DNA of 64,000 nucleotides from Microbacterium sp. Marseille-Q6965. Lineage in GTDB: Bacteria; Actinomycetota; Actinomycetes; Actinomycetales; Microbacteriaceae. This document shows positions 20,629 to 29,180 of the stretch, in pieces. Both the position numbers and the translations under genes were made by a program. Below the pieces are notes generated by a model. It was not told the origin of the DNA. It did no database searches and saw only the letters and a list, made by a program, of their open reading frames with translations. The DNA lies in assembly GCF_946151065.1 (NCBI RefSeq), contig NZ_CAMGZA010000001.1:744001-808000 (forward strand), read 5' to 3'. Position 1 is the first letter of the stretch. Each line of letters begins with the position of its first letter.

Positions 20629-21992
20629 TGGCGCTGCGTGCCGAGGTCGAGGAACAGATCGGGCAGTGGCGCGGCTACCTGCAGCATCATCGCGCCATCG
20701 CCGTCGCCGACCTGGACGAGCTGGAAGACCATCTGCGCGCGCAGATCGACGATCTCCGGTCGGCGGGGCTGGCCGACGACGAGGCCTTCCTCGTGGCCAT
20801 CCGGCGAATGGGCGGCTCCGATGCCATCTCGCGCGAGTTCGCCAGGGAGCACACGGAGCGCATGTGGAAGCAGCTCACCGCGACGGCGGAGGACACGCCC
20901 CCGGACCGCAGGGAGCCCGCCGTCGCGGTCGGGCTGGGTGCCGGTGCCGGCGTCTGCGTCACTCTGCTCATCCTGGTGTTCTCGTGGGGCGGCCCGTTGG
21001 GCAGCGCGGCCGCGGACCACGCGCTGTTTCGCATCCTGCCGCTCGTGGTCCTCGCCTTCCTGGGCGCATACTTCGCGTGGAAGCGCCGCCCCGCCCCGCG
21101 CGCGATCGCCGCGCTCGCCATCGCGTTCACGCTCCTGGCAGCGGCCGAGGTGTTCACGCCCTTCGGCGCCGATGCCGGTGCGACCCATCTGCTTGCGGTG
21201 ATCCATCTGCCCGTCGCCGCGTGGGGTCTCGTCGGTCTCGCCTATGCGGGAGGACGCTGGCGCGACCACACCGCGCGCATGGACTTCGTGCGGTTCACGG
21301 GCGAGTTCGTCGTGTACTTCGTCCTCCTCGCGCTGGGCGGCGGGCTGCTCATCGGCCTGACGAGCGCCGTGCTGTCGCTGGCGGGAACGGATCCGACCAC
21401 GCCCATCGAATGGATCCTGCGCCTGTGCATTCCCGGTGCGGTCCTCGTCGCGGCCTGGCTGGTGGAGGCCAAGCAGAACGTGATCGAGAACATCGTGCCG
21501 GTGCTCACGCGTGTCTTCACGCCGATCGCCACGCTCGCGCTGCTGTGGATGCTCGTCGCGCTCGCCACGGCCGGTCCGTTGGCCGCCGTCGACCGCGAGC
21601 TGCTGATCCTCATGGACGGCGTGCTCATCCTCGTGCTCGCGCTAACCCTCTACACGATCTCGGCGCGTGAGGCGCTCGCCCCAGCCGGAGCGTTCGACGG
21701 CCTGCAGCTCGGGATGCTTGTCACGGCGATCGCGGTCGACCTCATCGCCCTGACGGCGATGATCACGCGCATCGCAGAGTTCGGCGTGAGCGCCAACAAG
21801 ACGGCGGCTCTCGGACTCAACCTGCTCCTGCTCGTGCATCTGACGTGGCAGGCGTGGCTCACGCTTCGCTTCCTGCGCCGCCGCACCGGGTTCGCGGCAT
21901 TGGAACGCTGGCAGACATCCTTCCTGCCGCTGTACCCCCTGTGGGCGGCGGTCGTGGCGCTGGCCTTCCCCTTCCTGTTCGGGTTCGCCTGA
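20628..21992 (+). CDS. Multi-pass membrane protein with N-terminal HAAS/permease-prefix domain
   Basis: 454 residues. The N-terminal about 85 residues (WRGYLQHHRAIAVADLDELEDHLR, then GLADDEAFLVAIRRMG) match the HAAS or permease prefix domain found in proteins encoded next to PadR regulators. About ten hydrophobic helices follow (for example 105-125, 140-155, 160-180, 230-260). The ATG overlaps the padR stop (TGATG), so the two are translationally coupled. Transport or signalling function is unknown; a PadR-controlled envelope protein is as far as the sequence goes. Confidence 0.8.
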   Translation: MALRAEVEEQIGQWRGYLQHHRAIAVADLDELEDHLRAQIDDLRSAGLADDEAFLVAIRRMGGSDAISREFAREHTERMWKQLTATAEDTPPDRREPAVAVGLGAGAGVCVTLLILVFSWGGPLGSAAADHALFRILPLVVLAFLGAYFAWKRRPAPRAIAALAIAFTLLAAAEVFTPFGADAGATHLLAVIHLPVAAWGLVGLAYAGGRWRDHTARMDFVRFTGEFVVYFVLLALGGGLLIGLTSAVLSLAGTDPTTPIEWILRLCIPGAVLVAAWLVEAKQNVIENIVPVLTRVFTPIATLALLWMLVALATAGPLAAVDRELLILMDGVLILVLALTLYTISAREALAPAGAFDGLQLGMLVTAIAVDLIALTAMITRIAEFGVSANKTAALGLNLLLLVHLTWQAWLTLRFLRRRTGFAALERWQTSFLPLYPLWAAVVALAFPFLFGFA

Positions 21993-22012
21993 GCCCTTCC
22001 TAGACTGGCGGC

Positions 22013-22783
22013 ATGCGGGAGTTCTGGCGAGGGGTGGCGACGCTCGGTCGCGGCTTCGCCTGGTGGCGACGGCGCCCGGGTCTGATGGCGATGGGTCTGG
22101 CGCCCGCGGCGGTCGTCGCCGTGGTGTTCGCGGTCGGGTTGCTCGCCCTCGGATTCGCGCTCCCCGGCCTCGTGGAGTGGGCGACGCCTTTCGCCGAGCA
22201 CTGGGACGGGTTCTGGGCCGTGGCGCTGCGCGTCCTGATCGCCCTCGCCGTCCTCGCGGGGGCGATCGCGCTGGCCGTCACGACCTTCACGGCGGTCGTG
22301 CTGCTCGTCGGGGAGCTGGTGTACCAGCGGATCTGGCAGTCGGTGGAACGGGACACCGGCGGTGCGGTGCCCGAGGCGCGCTACTCGATGCGGCACGCAG
22401 CGGGCGACGCCCTCTCGCTCGTTCTGAGGGGCGCGGCGATCGCGCTCGCGTCGCTGCTGGTCGGCCTCGTCCCGGTGGCGGGCACGGCGCTCGCGGCCGT
22501 TCTCGGTGTCTGCCTGACGGGATGGACGCTCGCCGACGAACTCACGCAGCGGGGACTGACGGCGCGCGGCCTCGGGCCTGCCGAGCGGCGGCGGCTTCGT
22601 CGCGGCGCGCGGGCGCGCATGCTCGGCTTCGGGGTCGCGACCCAGCTGTGCTTCCTCGTGCCGGGCGGGGCGATCGCCGTGATGCCGGCGGCCGTCGCCG
22701 GCGCCGCCCTGCTCGCGCGGGAGCTCGCCGAGCCCTCTAGCGCTCGACCCCCGGCGCGGCGGCCTTCGCCGCGCGGGCGATGA
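22013..22783 (+). CDS. EI24 (etoposide-induced 2.4/CysZ-like) domain membrane protein
   Basis: 256 residues beginning MREFWRGVATLGRGFAWWRRRPGL. About four transmembrane helices (28-55, 75-105, 140-165, 205-225) and the internal YQRIWQSVERDTGG segment match the EI24/CysZ-like family common in Actinobacteria. CysZ proteins carry sulfate, but this branch has no assigned substrate. TAGACT lies 6 nt before the ATG, indicating a leaderless message. The 3' end overlaps the convergent membrane-protein gene by 47 bp, giving an arginine/proline-rich tail. Confidence 0.83.
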   Translation: MREFWRGVATLGRGFAWWRRRPGLMAMGLAPAAVVAVVFAVGLLALGFALPGLVEWATPFAEHWDGFWAVALRVLIALAVLAGAIALAVTTFTAVVLLVGELVYQRIWQSVERDTGGAVPEARYSMRHAAGDALSLVLRGAAIALASLLVGLVPVAGTALAAVLGVCLTGWTLADELTQRGLTARGLGPAERRRLRRGARARMLGFGVATQLCFLVPGGAIAVMPAAVAGAALLARELAEPSSARPPARRPSPRGR

Positions 22784-23132
22784 GCACCAGCCCGACCACG
22801 GCGGGAACCGCCAGCCCGAGCGCGACCAGCGGGTGACCGTACTGACCCGTGAGCGCGCCCAGCGCGACCGCCAGCACGAGCAGCTGCGTCACGATGCCCC
22901 CGGAACGACCCCAGGAACGGTCGGTGACCACGGCGTACGCGAAGGCGCCGACCCCCGCCGCACCCACGAGCGTGAACACGAGCAGCGCGAGGGCCGTGGG
23001 CAGCGACGTGGTGTCGCCGCCGAGCATCGCAACGACCTGCCAGCCGGCCAGCACGAGCAGCGCGAGCGCCTCGAGCGCCAACAGCGCGGCTGCCAGGCGT
23101 GCCGGAAGGGGGGCCGGAGAAGGGGTCGTCAT
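22737..23132 (-). CDS. Small four-helix membrane protein of unknown function
   Basis: 131 residues with about four hydrophobic helices: LAAALLALEALALLVLAGWQ, ALALLVFTLVGAAGVGAFAY, GGIVTQLLVLAVALGAL and PLVALGLAVPAVVGLVLIA. No catalytic motif is visible; the layout resembles small actinobacterial integral membrane proteins of unknown role. The start at 23132 precedes MTTPSPAPLPARL; in-frame ATGs further upstream lack support. Its 3' end overlaps the convergent EI24 gene by 47 bp. Confidence 0.7.
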   Translation of the reverse strand: MTTPSPAPLPARLAAALLALEALALLVLAGWQVVAMLGGDTTSLPTALALLVFTLVGAAGVGAFAYAVVTDRSWGRSGGIVTQLLVLAVALGALTGQYGHPLVALGLAVPAVVGLVLIARAAKAAAPGVER

Positions 23133-23321
23133 GCGCGATTCGATTCTTGATCCATTCAGAAAACCGTTGACTCGCGTCTCCATCTGTAAGAGACTTGTTA
23201 ACGGTATGTTTCCCCACAGCGTGGTGGGAGCGAGCGGCGCTCGCGGCATATCCCAGCGTAATCCTCACCCGAATCGCCGCTGGCATCGCAACCCTTTCCC
23301 ACCACACCGAGGAGCACCATC

Positions 23322-23570
23322 ATGGACTGGCGCGATAAGGCCGCCTGCCTCACCGTTGACCCCGAACTCTTCTTCCCCGTTGGGAACACCGGGCCGGCCA
23401 TCGACCAGATCGAGAAGGCCAAGTCCGTCTGTGCCCGTTGCACCGTCACCGAGGTCTGCCTGCAGTACGCCCTCGAGACCGGTCAGGACTCGGGCGTGTG
23501 GGGCGGCCTCAGCGAGGACGAGCGTCGCGCTCTGAAGCGCCGCGCCGCCCGCGCCCGCCGCGCCAGCTGA
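23322..23570 (+). CDS. whiB1: WhiB1-type Fe-S transcription factor
   Basis: 82 residues with the four cluster cysteines at positions 9, 37, 40 and 46 (C, then CARC and C six residues later), PELFFPVGN near 14-22, the turn GVWGG at 58-62 and a basic C-terminus KRRAARARR that binds DNA. The DWRDKAAC start and the FFPVGNTGPA block match WhiB1 closely. WhiB1 holds an NO-sensitive [4Fe-4S] cluster and binds the primary sigma factor. GAGGAG precedes the ATG. A 189-bp AT-richer upstream region probably contains the promoter, and a hairpin terminator follows. Confidence 0.95.
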   Translation: MDWRDKAACLTVDPELFFPVGNTGPAIDQIEKAKSVCARCTVTEVCLQYALETGQDSGVWGGLSEDERRALKRRAARARRAS

Positions 23571-23599
23571 CACCTCCGCGGCACAAGCACCGCGCGATC

Positions 23600-23624
23600 A
23601 CGGTCCCTCGTCGGGGCCGTTTTT
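23600..23624 (+). terminator. Rho-independent terminator after whiB1
   Basis: An 8-bp stem (ACGGTCCC with GGGGCCGT, one G-T pair), a 5-nt loop and a run of five T at 23620-23624: one of the few classical terminators in this window. Confidence 0.8.
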
Positions 23625-23676
23625 CGCGTCCGCCCGGCGCCTCGGGTGTCGCGGCGGCACCGCGGACGGACGCTTC

Positions 23677-25152
23677 TCAGCGCGCGATCCAGCGCAGCGG
23701 GATGTCGACGATCACCTCGGTGCCACCGCCCTCGGGCGAGGTCCAGTCGATCGAGCCGCCCAGCTCCCCCTGGATGAGGGTCCGCACGATCTGCGTTCCC
23801 AGCCCCCGGCCGACCTGCCCCGCCGGTAGCCCCGCGCCGGTGTCGCGCACCCGCACCTCGAGGCGCTCCTCGCTGCGGTCGGCACTGATCTCCACGTCGC
23901 CGTCCGTGTCCTTCAGCCCGTGCTCCACCGCGTTCGTGACGATCTCGGTCAGCGCCAGCGCCAGCGGCGTGGCGTACTTGCTGGGCAGCACCCCGAACTC
24001 GCCCGTCCGGTGCGTGCGCGCCAGGGTGTTGGGAGCGGCGGCCACCTCGGCGACCAGCCGCAGCACCCGATCGAACACGACGTCGAAGTCGACGTTCTGG
24101 CTGAGCCCCTCCGAGAGCGTGTCGTGAACGACCGCGATCGATGCGACGCGACGCATGGCCTGTCCGAGCGCATCCCGCGCCTCGTCGGACGGCGTGCGGC
24201 GCGCCTGGATGCGCAACAGCGAGGCGACCGTCTGCAGATTGTTCTTCACCCGGTGGTGGATCTCGCGGATCGTCGCGTCCTTCGTGAGGATCTCCTGCTC
24301 CTGGTTGCGCAGCTCGGTCACGTCGCGGCAGAGCACGATGGCACCCGTGCGGCGGCCGTTCTCGCTGAGCGGGATGGTGCGCAGCGCCACCGCCACGCCC
24401 CGGGCATGGATGTCGGTGCGCCACGGCGCGCGACCGGAAGCGACGACGGGGAGCGACTCGTCCGCGTCGATGGAGGCGTCCGAAAGCGCGGCCGTGACCT
24501 CCGCCAGCGACTCACCCTCGAGCTCGTCCGCGAAGCCCAGGCGGGTGAACGCCGAGAGGGCGTTCGGGCTGGCGAACGTCACGACTCCGTCGGCATCGAG
24601 CCGGATGAGGCCGTCGTTCGCGCGCGGCGCACCGCGACGCGCCCCCGTCGGCGCGTCGGCGTCCGGGAAGCCGCCCGTGGCGATCATGGCGAAGATCTCG
24701 TCGGCGCACTCGTTGAACGTCAGCTGCTGCCGGGAGGGCGCCCGCAGCTCGCCGAGGTTGCTGTGACGCGTGAGCACGCCGAGCACTCGCGCCCCCTCCT
24801 CACCGCGCCGCACGATCGGTACGGCGCGCACGCGCGTGGGCGTCTCCTCGAACCACTCCGGTGAGGTTGAGTCGACGATGTTCCGCGTCGTGACGGCCTC
24901 GCGCACCTGGCTCAGCCACTGGGGCCGCACGCGCTCCCCCACGATGTCGCGGTAGAACAGCGTGGCCGCACCGCTGGGGCGGACGTGTGCGACGGCGAGG
25001 TACGCGTCGTCCGCGGTGGGCGCCCACAGCACGATGTCCGCGAAGGACAGGTCGGCGAGCAGCTGGCCGTCGGCCGCCACCTTGTGGAGCCATTCGATGT
25101 CCGATTCGCTCTGAATGCCCTGGGCCGAGACGAGATCGCTGAGGGTCGACAC
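23677..25152 (-). CDS. pdtaS: Cytosolic sensor histidine kinase, PdtaS-like
   Basis: A 491-residue soluble kinase without transmembrane helices. An N-terminal GAF-like domain (about 5-150) is followed by a PAS domain (about 190-295, with LIRLDADGVVTFASPNALSAF). The HisKA_2 dimerisation motif REIHHRVKNNLQTVASLLRI (about 310-330) carries the phospho-histidine. A HATPase domain closes the protein (ALTEIVTNAVEHGL, DTGAGLPAG, GLGTQIVRTLI). This matches PdtaS, which phosphorylates the RNA-binding antiterminator PdtaR; no partner is in the window. The start is a GTG 6 nt behind a TAGACT box. whiB1 lies downstream on the opposite strand. Confidence 0.93.
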   Translation of the reverse strand: MSTLSDLVSAQGIQSESDIEWLHKVAADGQLLADLSFADIVLWAPTADDAYLAVAHVRPSGAATLFYRDIVGERVRPQWLSQVREAVTTRNIVDSTSPEWFEETPTRVRAVPIVRRGEEGARVLGVLTRHSNLGELRAPSRQQLTFNECADEIFAMIATGGFPDADAPTGARRGAPRANDGLIRLDADGVVTFASPNALSAFTRLGFADELEGESLAEVTAALSDASIDADESLPVVASGRAPWRTDIHARGVAVALRTIPLSENGRRTGAIVLCRDVTELRNQEQEILTKDATIREIHHRVKNNLQTVASLLRIQARRTPSDEARDALGQAMRRVASIAVVHDTLSEGLSQNVDFDVVFDRVLRLVAEVAAAPNTLARTHRTGEFGVLPSKYATPLALALTEIVTNAVEHGLKDTDGDVEISADRSEERLEVRVRDTGAGLPAGQVGRGLGTQIVRTLIQGELGGSIDWTSPEGGGTEVIVDIPLRWIAR

Positions 25153-25203
25153 CGCTCCAGTCTAGGCTCGCGTCAGCGTGCACCCGTGGGAGCGGGGCGC
25201 TGA

Positions 25204-26445
25204 TCAGGCGGCGCTTCGGCGCAGCGCGCGGCGCCCCCGCTCCGCCCCTCCACGCCGCGCGGCCGTCACGGAGGGGGCGTCCAACCGCTCGGCGAGGCGG
25301 CGCGCGGCTTGGGCGAATGCCGAGCGCGGTGCGATCTCGCCGATCGGCCGCGCCGCGAGCAGCGCCGCATCGGCCGCCCGGGGGTCGTGGGGCGCGAACG
25401 AGACGTCGGTGAGCCCGGCGAATCGCTCCAGGGTGCGACGCACCTGGCCGCGCGCGTCGATCCCCAGCGCGCCCGTGCGAAGGCGGTTCACGACCACGTG
25501 CACGGGCTTGGGCCCGACGAGCGCACGCAGCTCGGCGTGCGCGCGGATGAACCGACCGATGCCGACCGGGTCGGCCGACGCGACCGCCACGACCTGGTCG
25601 GCCCGCTCCAGCGCCGTCAGGGCCGCGGCGTTGCGACGCGGCCCCTCGAGGTCGCTCACGATCTCTTCATCTCGCTCGAGGGGTGCCGCAACGTCGACGA
25701 CCGTGTGCGGCGACCACCTCCGACATGCCTCGAGGACGGCGCCCAGGCGGGCGCGCGAGAGCTCGGGCCACCGTGAGGGCCGGTTGAGCCCCGTCAGCAC
25801 ATCGACATCGGCCGCAGGCCCGCCGAGCGGCGCGCTGATCCGACTCAGCTCCGCGGCATCGATCCCCTCCGCCGCCCGGCGGCAGGCGGCCGCGACGCCC
25901 GGACTCTCCTCGGGCAGCCCGAGGGCCACGGCGATCGCGGGCGCATGCGTGTCGGCGTCGACCAGGGCGGCGCGCCGGCCTCGCCTCGCGAGTGCCACGG
26001 CGAGCTCGATCGCGAGGGTGGTCCGGCCCGGAGCGCCGTGGGGTCCCCACACCGCCGTCACGGCACCGTCCGGCGCGGACGTGCCCGGCGGGATGCCGCC
26101 GCTCGCCGCCGCGGCGATGTCGGCGCCGCCCGACTCCAGCGGCAGAGGCGAGGTCAGGCCGAACGCGCGCGCCAGCCGGGCCTCGCTCTCCCCCGACGCG
26201 AGGGGCACGATCCGCACCGCGTGCCGGTCGCACGCGGCGACGAGCTCCGGCGTCAGCACGTCGCGCTCGACGGCGAGGGCGAGCACGTCGGCGTACGCCA
26301 GTGCGGCGTGAAGCCGCGACCGACCGTCCGCCGCGTCCCGCGCCGCGAGCGGCGTCGGCAGGCTGACGGCCTCGTGGCCGTCGCGGCGCAGGTCCGCCGC
26401 GATGCGCGCGGCGTGCGGCTCCCCGAGCGCGAGCAGGATCCTCAT
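25204..26445 (-). CDS. CpaE/MinD-like P-loop protein with degenerate Walker A
   Basis: 413 residues. The N-terminal about 130 residues resemble a pseudo-receiver (MRILLALGEPHAARIAADL), followed by a ParA/MinD-type domain (about 140-390). The P-loop reads WGPHGAPGRTTLAIELAVAL: the signature lysine of deviant Walker A is absent and GKT is GRT. The A' motif VDADTHAPAIAVALGL is intact. CpaE-like proteins localise type IVc pilus/secretion machines. The ATG overlaps the stop of the SAF-domain gene by 4 bp, and SAF/CpaB with CpaE is a known pair, but no pilin or secretion ATPase is nearby. Confidence 0.8.
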   Translation of the reverse strand: MRILLALGEPHAARIAADLRRDGHEAVSLPTPLAARDAADGRSRLHAALAYADVLALAVERDVLTPELVAACDRHAVRIVPLASGESEARLARAFGLTSPLPLESGGADIAAAASGGIPPGTSAPDGAVTAVWGPHGAPGRTTLAIELAVALARRGRRAALVDADTHAPAIAVALGLPEESPGVAAACRRAAEGIDAAELSRISAPLGGPAADVDVLTGLNRPSRWPELSRARLGAVLEACRRWSPHTVVDVAAPLERDEEIVSDLEGPRRNAAALTALERADQVVAVASADPVGIGRFIRAHAELRALVGPKPVHVVVNRLRTGALGIDARGQVRRTLERFAGLTDVSFAPHDPRAADAALLAARPIGEIAPRSAFAQAARRLAERLDAPSVTAARRGGAERGRRALRRSAA

Positions 26446-27047
26446 CCCGCGCTCCCCGTCGGGATCACCGAGAGCGCGGACCCTGCCGCGACGGCGGCCA
26501 GCACGTCGGCGACGTCGGCGCGCGAGACGACGAGCTCCACGCTCGTCCCACCCGCCGCCATCACGGCGTCGTCCCGCACGACCGTCGCGACGGTGGCGTC
26601 CGCGACGAGCACACGCGGCGGCTCGAAGCCGTCGTCGGCGGCGGGGGCGACCCACAGCTCCACGGCGCTGCCCTCGGCCACCGATGTCGGCACGTCGGCG
26701 GCGCTGCGGACGACCACGGTCGTCACGGCGGCCGACCGGCCGACAGCCCCGGCGGGCACGAGCTCGCCCGCCCCGATGGTGCGCTCCGCCACGAGCCCGT
26801 CGCCCAGCCCATCGGGGGTCAGATAGACGCCGTCGGCCTGGCCCAGGCCGACATCGACCACCCGCAGATCCGCGGCGGTGACCGCCTGGCCGGGGACGAT
26901 GGTGGACGACGCCGCGAGCACCGGCACGGTCTGTCGCGACGCCGCGACCACCCCCCACACGCCCGCCACCGACGCCGCGATGAGCGCGACGCCGACGAAG
27001 AATCGGGCGTCGCTCCAAAAGGCGCGCTTGCGAATCATGGCGTTCAT
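26442..27047 (-). CDS. SAF-domain membrane-anchored protein (CpaB/RcpC-like)
   Basis: 201 residues. A short basic cytoplasmic N-terminus (MNAMIRKRAFW) and one transmembrane helix (about 14-36, FFVGVALIAASVAGVWGVV) precede an extracytoplasmic SAF domain (VLAASSTIVPGQAVTAADLRVV, then ERTIGAGELVPAGAV) as in CpaB/RcpC of Flp pilus systems. The Ala/Val-rich C-terminal half (about 120-200) has no clear match. It is translationally coupled to the CpaE-like gene. An alternative ATG lies 9 nt downstream (MIRKRAF). Confidence 0.8.
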   Translation of the reverse strand: MNAMIRKRAFWSDARFFVGVALIAASVAGVWGVVAASRQTVPVLAASSTIVPGQAVTAADLRVVDVGLGQADGVYLTPDGLGDGLVAERTIGAGELVPAGAVGRSAAVTTVVVRSAADVPTSVAEGSAVELWVAPAADDGFEPPRVLVADATVATVVRDDAVMAAGGTSVELVVSRADVADVLAAVAAGSALSVIPTGSAG

Positions 27048-27136
27048 GGTGCCAGGGCAACCGCAAGGGCCGCGGAAGTTCTCCACAGACCCGCGTAGGT
27101 GATGCCCCGACCCGGGTAGAGACGGATAATGGCCTC

Positions 27137-27427
27137 ATGGCGGAACCCGGCCCCGGTCTCGGCGACGCACCTGTGGCCCGCCACCTCGCGCCGGCGCAGG
27201 TGGCGGAACTGCTCGCGCTCGATGTCGACTCCGTCATGGCCCTCGTCCACGAAGGCCGGCTGAGCGGCGCACGCCTCGGGTCGCCCGCTGTGTGGCGGAT
27301 CGAGCAGTCCAGCGTCGAGGCGTACCTCGACGAGCAGGCGGAGGAGGCCCGACGGATCGCACTGTGGCACGAGTCGCAGATCGCGAGTTTCCCCGAGGTC
27401 TGGGGCGCCCGAGGCACGCGACCGTAG
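27137..27427 (+). CDS. Helix-turn-helix DNA-binding protein, excisionase/MerR-like fold
   Basis: 96 residues with an excisionase-family helix-turn-helix: HLAPAQVAELLALDVDSVMALVHEGRLSGARLG followed by WRIEQSSVEAYLDEQ. It is acidic outside the DNA-binding unit. GATAAT lies 6 nt before the ATG, so the message is probably leaderless. No phage or plasmid genes surround it, so it is likely a chromosomal regulator or architectural protein, not a recombination factor. It diverges from the SAF/CpaE pair. Confidence 0.82.
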   Translation: MAEPGPGLGDAPVARHLAPAQVAELLALDVDSVMALVHEGRLSGARLGSPAVWRIEQSSVEAYLDEQAEEARRIALWHESQIASFPEVWGARGTRP

Positions 27428-27429
27428 GG

Positions 27430-28023
27430 TCACGTCAGCACGGGTGACGCGTCCGCGTCGACGCGCAGCCAGGCCAGCGATGCGAGAGGCACGAGGCGAA
27501 AGCCCACCACCTCCGCCGGGCGCCGCGGCGCGTCGAGGGCGTGCACGGCGAGGTCGAGGTGGTCCGCGCCGACGCGGTCGAGCGTGCCGGTGGCCGTGCG
27601 GCCGCCCCGCAGCCCGAGCGTCGCGGGCACGCGGCGGCGGGCGAGGTCGCGGAGCGCGAAGCCCAGTGTCACCCGTGCGGCCAGCAGGTCGGGGCCGGTA
27701 CTCGCCCGGGCGCTGCGCAGCAACTCGGGCTCGGAGGCCCCGATCAGGCGTACCGCGGCGAGCGGCACGATGAGCACGCCGGCCGCCGGCGGACGGCCCG
27801 CAATCCAGTCGGCGCCCACGGCGGCGATCGCCGCCTCGTGCCGCGATCCGTCGACGAGCTCGAACGCCACGGGGTCGGTTCCGACGAGGGCGCGCAGGCG
27901 GTCACGCAGCGCCAGCCCCGCGATCCGGAGCCGCTCGGACTCGGAGTCGAGCGCGGCACGCTTGGCGTCCCATTCCGCCGCGAGCTGGTTCTCGAGGTCC
28001 TGGAAGAACCGTTCCCATCGCAC
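27430..28023 (-). CDS. Conserved actinobacterial protein of unknown function
   Basis: 197 residues. An N-terminal amphipathic helical region (WERFFQDLENQLAAEWDAKRAALDS) precedes an alpha/beta segment with two beta-rich repeats (FELVDGSRHEAAIAAVGADWIAG; LGLRGGRTATGTLDRVGADHLDL) resembling Sm-like small barrels. No catalytic motif or signal peptide. The start is a GTG at 28021-28023, exactly 6 nt behind a minus-strand TACGGT box. It converges on the excisionase-like gene with 2 bp between the stops. Function unknown. Confidence 0.7.
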   Translation of the reverse strand: MRWERFFQDLENQLAAEWDAKRAALDSESERLRIAGLALRDRLRALVGTDPVAFELVDGSRHEAAIAAVGADWIAGRPPAAGVLIVPLAAVRLIGASEPELLRSARASTGPDLLAARVTLGFALRDLARRRVPATLGLRGGRTATGTLDRVGADHLDLAVHALDAPRRPAEVVGFRLVPLASLAWLRVDADASPVLT

Positions 28024-28177
28024 GGCACGACCGTAGGCGATCCGCCCACGGCGCGCCGTCGGTTCTCCACAGCACCCGCCCTGCACAGGCATCTATGCCT
28101 CGTGCCGGCCCGGAAGGGGCCGTGCTGAACTGCTGGCCATCTGCCGAAGGACCGGAGGACGCGGAGGGAGGGGCACC

Positions 28178-28615
28178 ATGTCGATGCCGATGACGTCGCG
28201 GAGCGGAAGACGCCGCGTCCGCAGCGCCCTCGACGTGAACGAGCTGTTCGCCCCGCAGCGCACGCCGACCGCCGAGCTGCCCGATCCCGCGCCGCTGCTC
28301 GACGGACTCGCGCGCGGCGTGCTCGAGGTACTCGCCGGGGTGCGCGACGTCGATCAGCTCGCGCGCTGGCTCGCCGAGGAGCCGTACCGCTCCCTGCTCA
28401 CCCGGGCCAATCTCGCCAAGCGCGCCCGCAGCGCGCGGCAGCAACCGGCACGGCACCCCGCCTACGCGATCCGGTCGGTGCGCTGGTCCTCACCGGCGGA
28501 CGGCGCCGTCGAGGGGGTTGTGGTCGTCGCGACGCCCGGCCGCATGCGGGCGGTCGCGGTGCGACTGGAGGGGATGGACCGGCGCTGGCGCGCGACCTCA
28601 CTCGCGATCCTGTGA
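28178..28615 (+). CDS. Rv3235-family protein
   Basis: 145 residues, basic and soluble. The region from PDPAPLLDGLARGVLEVLAGVRDVDQLARWLAEEPYRSLLTRANLAKRAR (about 35-85) and a C-terminal beta-rich part (GVVVVATPGRMRAVAVRLEG) match the actinobacterial Rv3235 family of unknown role. GGAGGGAGGGG lies just before the ATG. It converges on the MerR gene with 9 bp between the stops. Confidence 0.8.
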   Translation: MSMPMTSRSGRRRVRSALDVNELFAPQRTPTAELPDPAPLLDGLARGVLEVLAGVRDVDQLARWLAEEPYRSLLTRANLAKRARSARQQPARHPAYAIRSVRWSSPADGAVEGVVVVATPGRMRAVAVRLEGMDRRWRATSLAIL

Positions 28616-28624
28616 GCGCGGGAA

Positions 28625-28981
28625 TCAGGAGCCGCGCGCCATGCGACGAGCCGCCGCCAGCTCGTCCGACTGGCGCGCGAGGCGGTCCTCGAGCTCGTCG
28701 ACGCGACGGCGCAGCTCGAGGATCCTGCGCACGCCCGGGAGCGAGACGCCCTCCTCCCCCAGCCGGAGCACCTCGCGCAGCCGCTCGATCTCGTCCGCCG
28801 AGTAGCGCCGCTGGTTCCCCTGCGAGCGGTCGGGCTGCACGATCTCGAACGCGTCCAGGCGGCGCAACTGCGCAGCGGGCACGCCCAACAGCGTGGCGAC
28901 CTGACCGATCGTGTAGAACGGCTCGTCCGACAGGATCCGTTCGGTCGCGCGTCCGTCACCTTGCGCGGCGCCCTCGCCCAC
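28625..28981 (-). CDS. MerR-family regulator, HspR-like
   Basis: 118 residues. The N-terminal MerR helix-turn-helix reads FYTIGQVATLLGVPAAQLRRLDAF, the wing is GNQRRYSADEIERLREVLRL, and EGVSLPGVRRILELRRRVDELEDRL forms the dimerisation coiled coil. The last block is strikingly like HspR, the repressor that binds HAIR sites. It differs in lacking the hydrophobic C-terminal tail of DnaK-linked HspR and in not being in a dnaK operon. The 199-bp divergent gap to the glycosyltransferase holds the palindrome AACTTAAGTT. It could be the regulator of the clp operator 8 kb away, or a paralogue. Confidence 0.85.
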   Translation of the reverse strand: MGEGAAQGDGRATERILSDEPFYTIGQVATLLGVPAAQLRRLDAFEIVQPDRSQGNQRRYSADEIERLREVLRLGEEGVSLPGVRRILELRRRVDELEDRLARQSDELAAARRMARGS

Positions 28982-29055
28982 GGTGCTTTCCGTTCCTTCG
29001 TCGTGCGACGACGCTGCTTCCGCCGTCTTTTGCGGTTTGGTCGCAGGTATCTTAT

Positions 29056-29065
29056 AACTTAAGTT
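29056..29065. promoter_or_regulatory. 10-bp perfect palindrome AACTTAAGTT between MerR and glycosyltransferase genes
   Basis: The palindrome lies in the only AT-rich patch (TATCTTATAACTTAAGTT) of the divergent region. On the minus strand TATAAG overlaps its edge and could serve as a -10 box. The AACTT/AAGTT arms recur in the clp operator at 20105-20157. Confidence 0.45.
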
Positions 29066-29180
29066 GCAGGTTTGCTTTCACTCCGTCTCGGAGGCCGGCC
29101 TGCCGTTCCACCCCGCGGCGCCGCCCAGGCGATCCACGCTGTGCCCGCTGCGGCCGGCCTCCTCGTCGCAGGGAGGTTCC

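Noticed and set aside
27137..27427. Phage or plasmid excisionase marking an integrated element
   Set aside because: No integrase, attachment repeats, tRNA or composition change nearby; neighbours are ordinary chromosomal genes.
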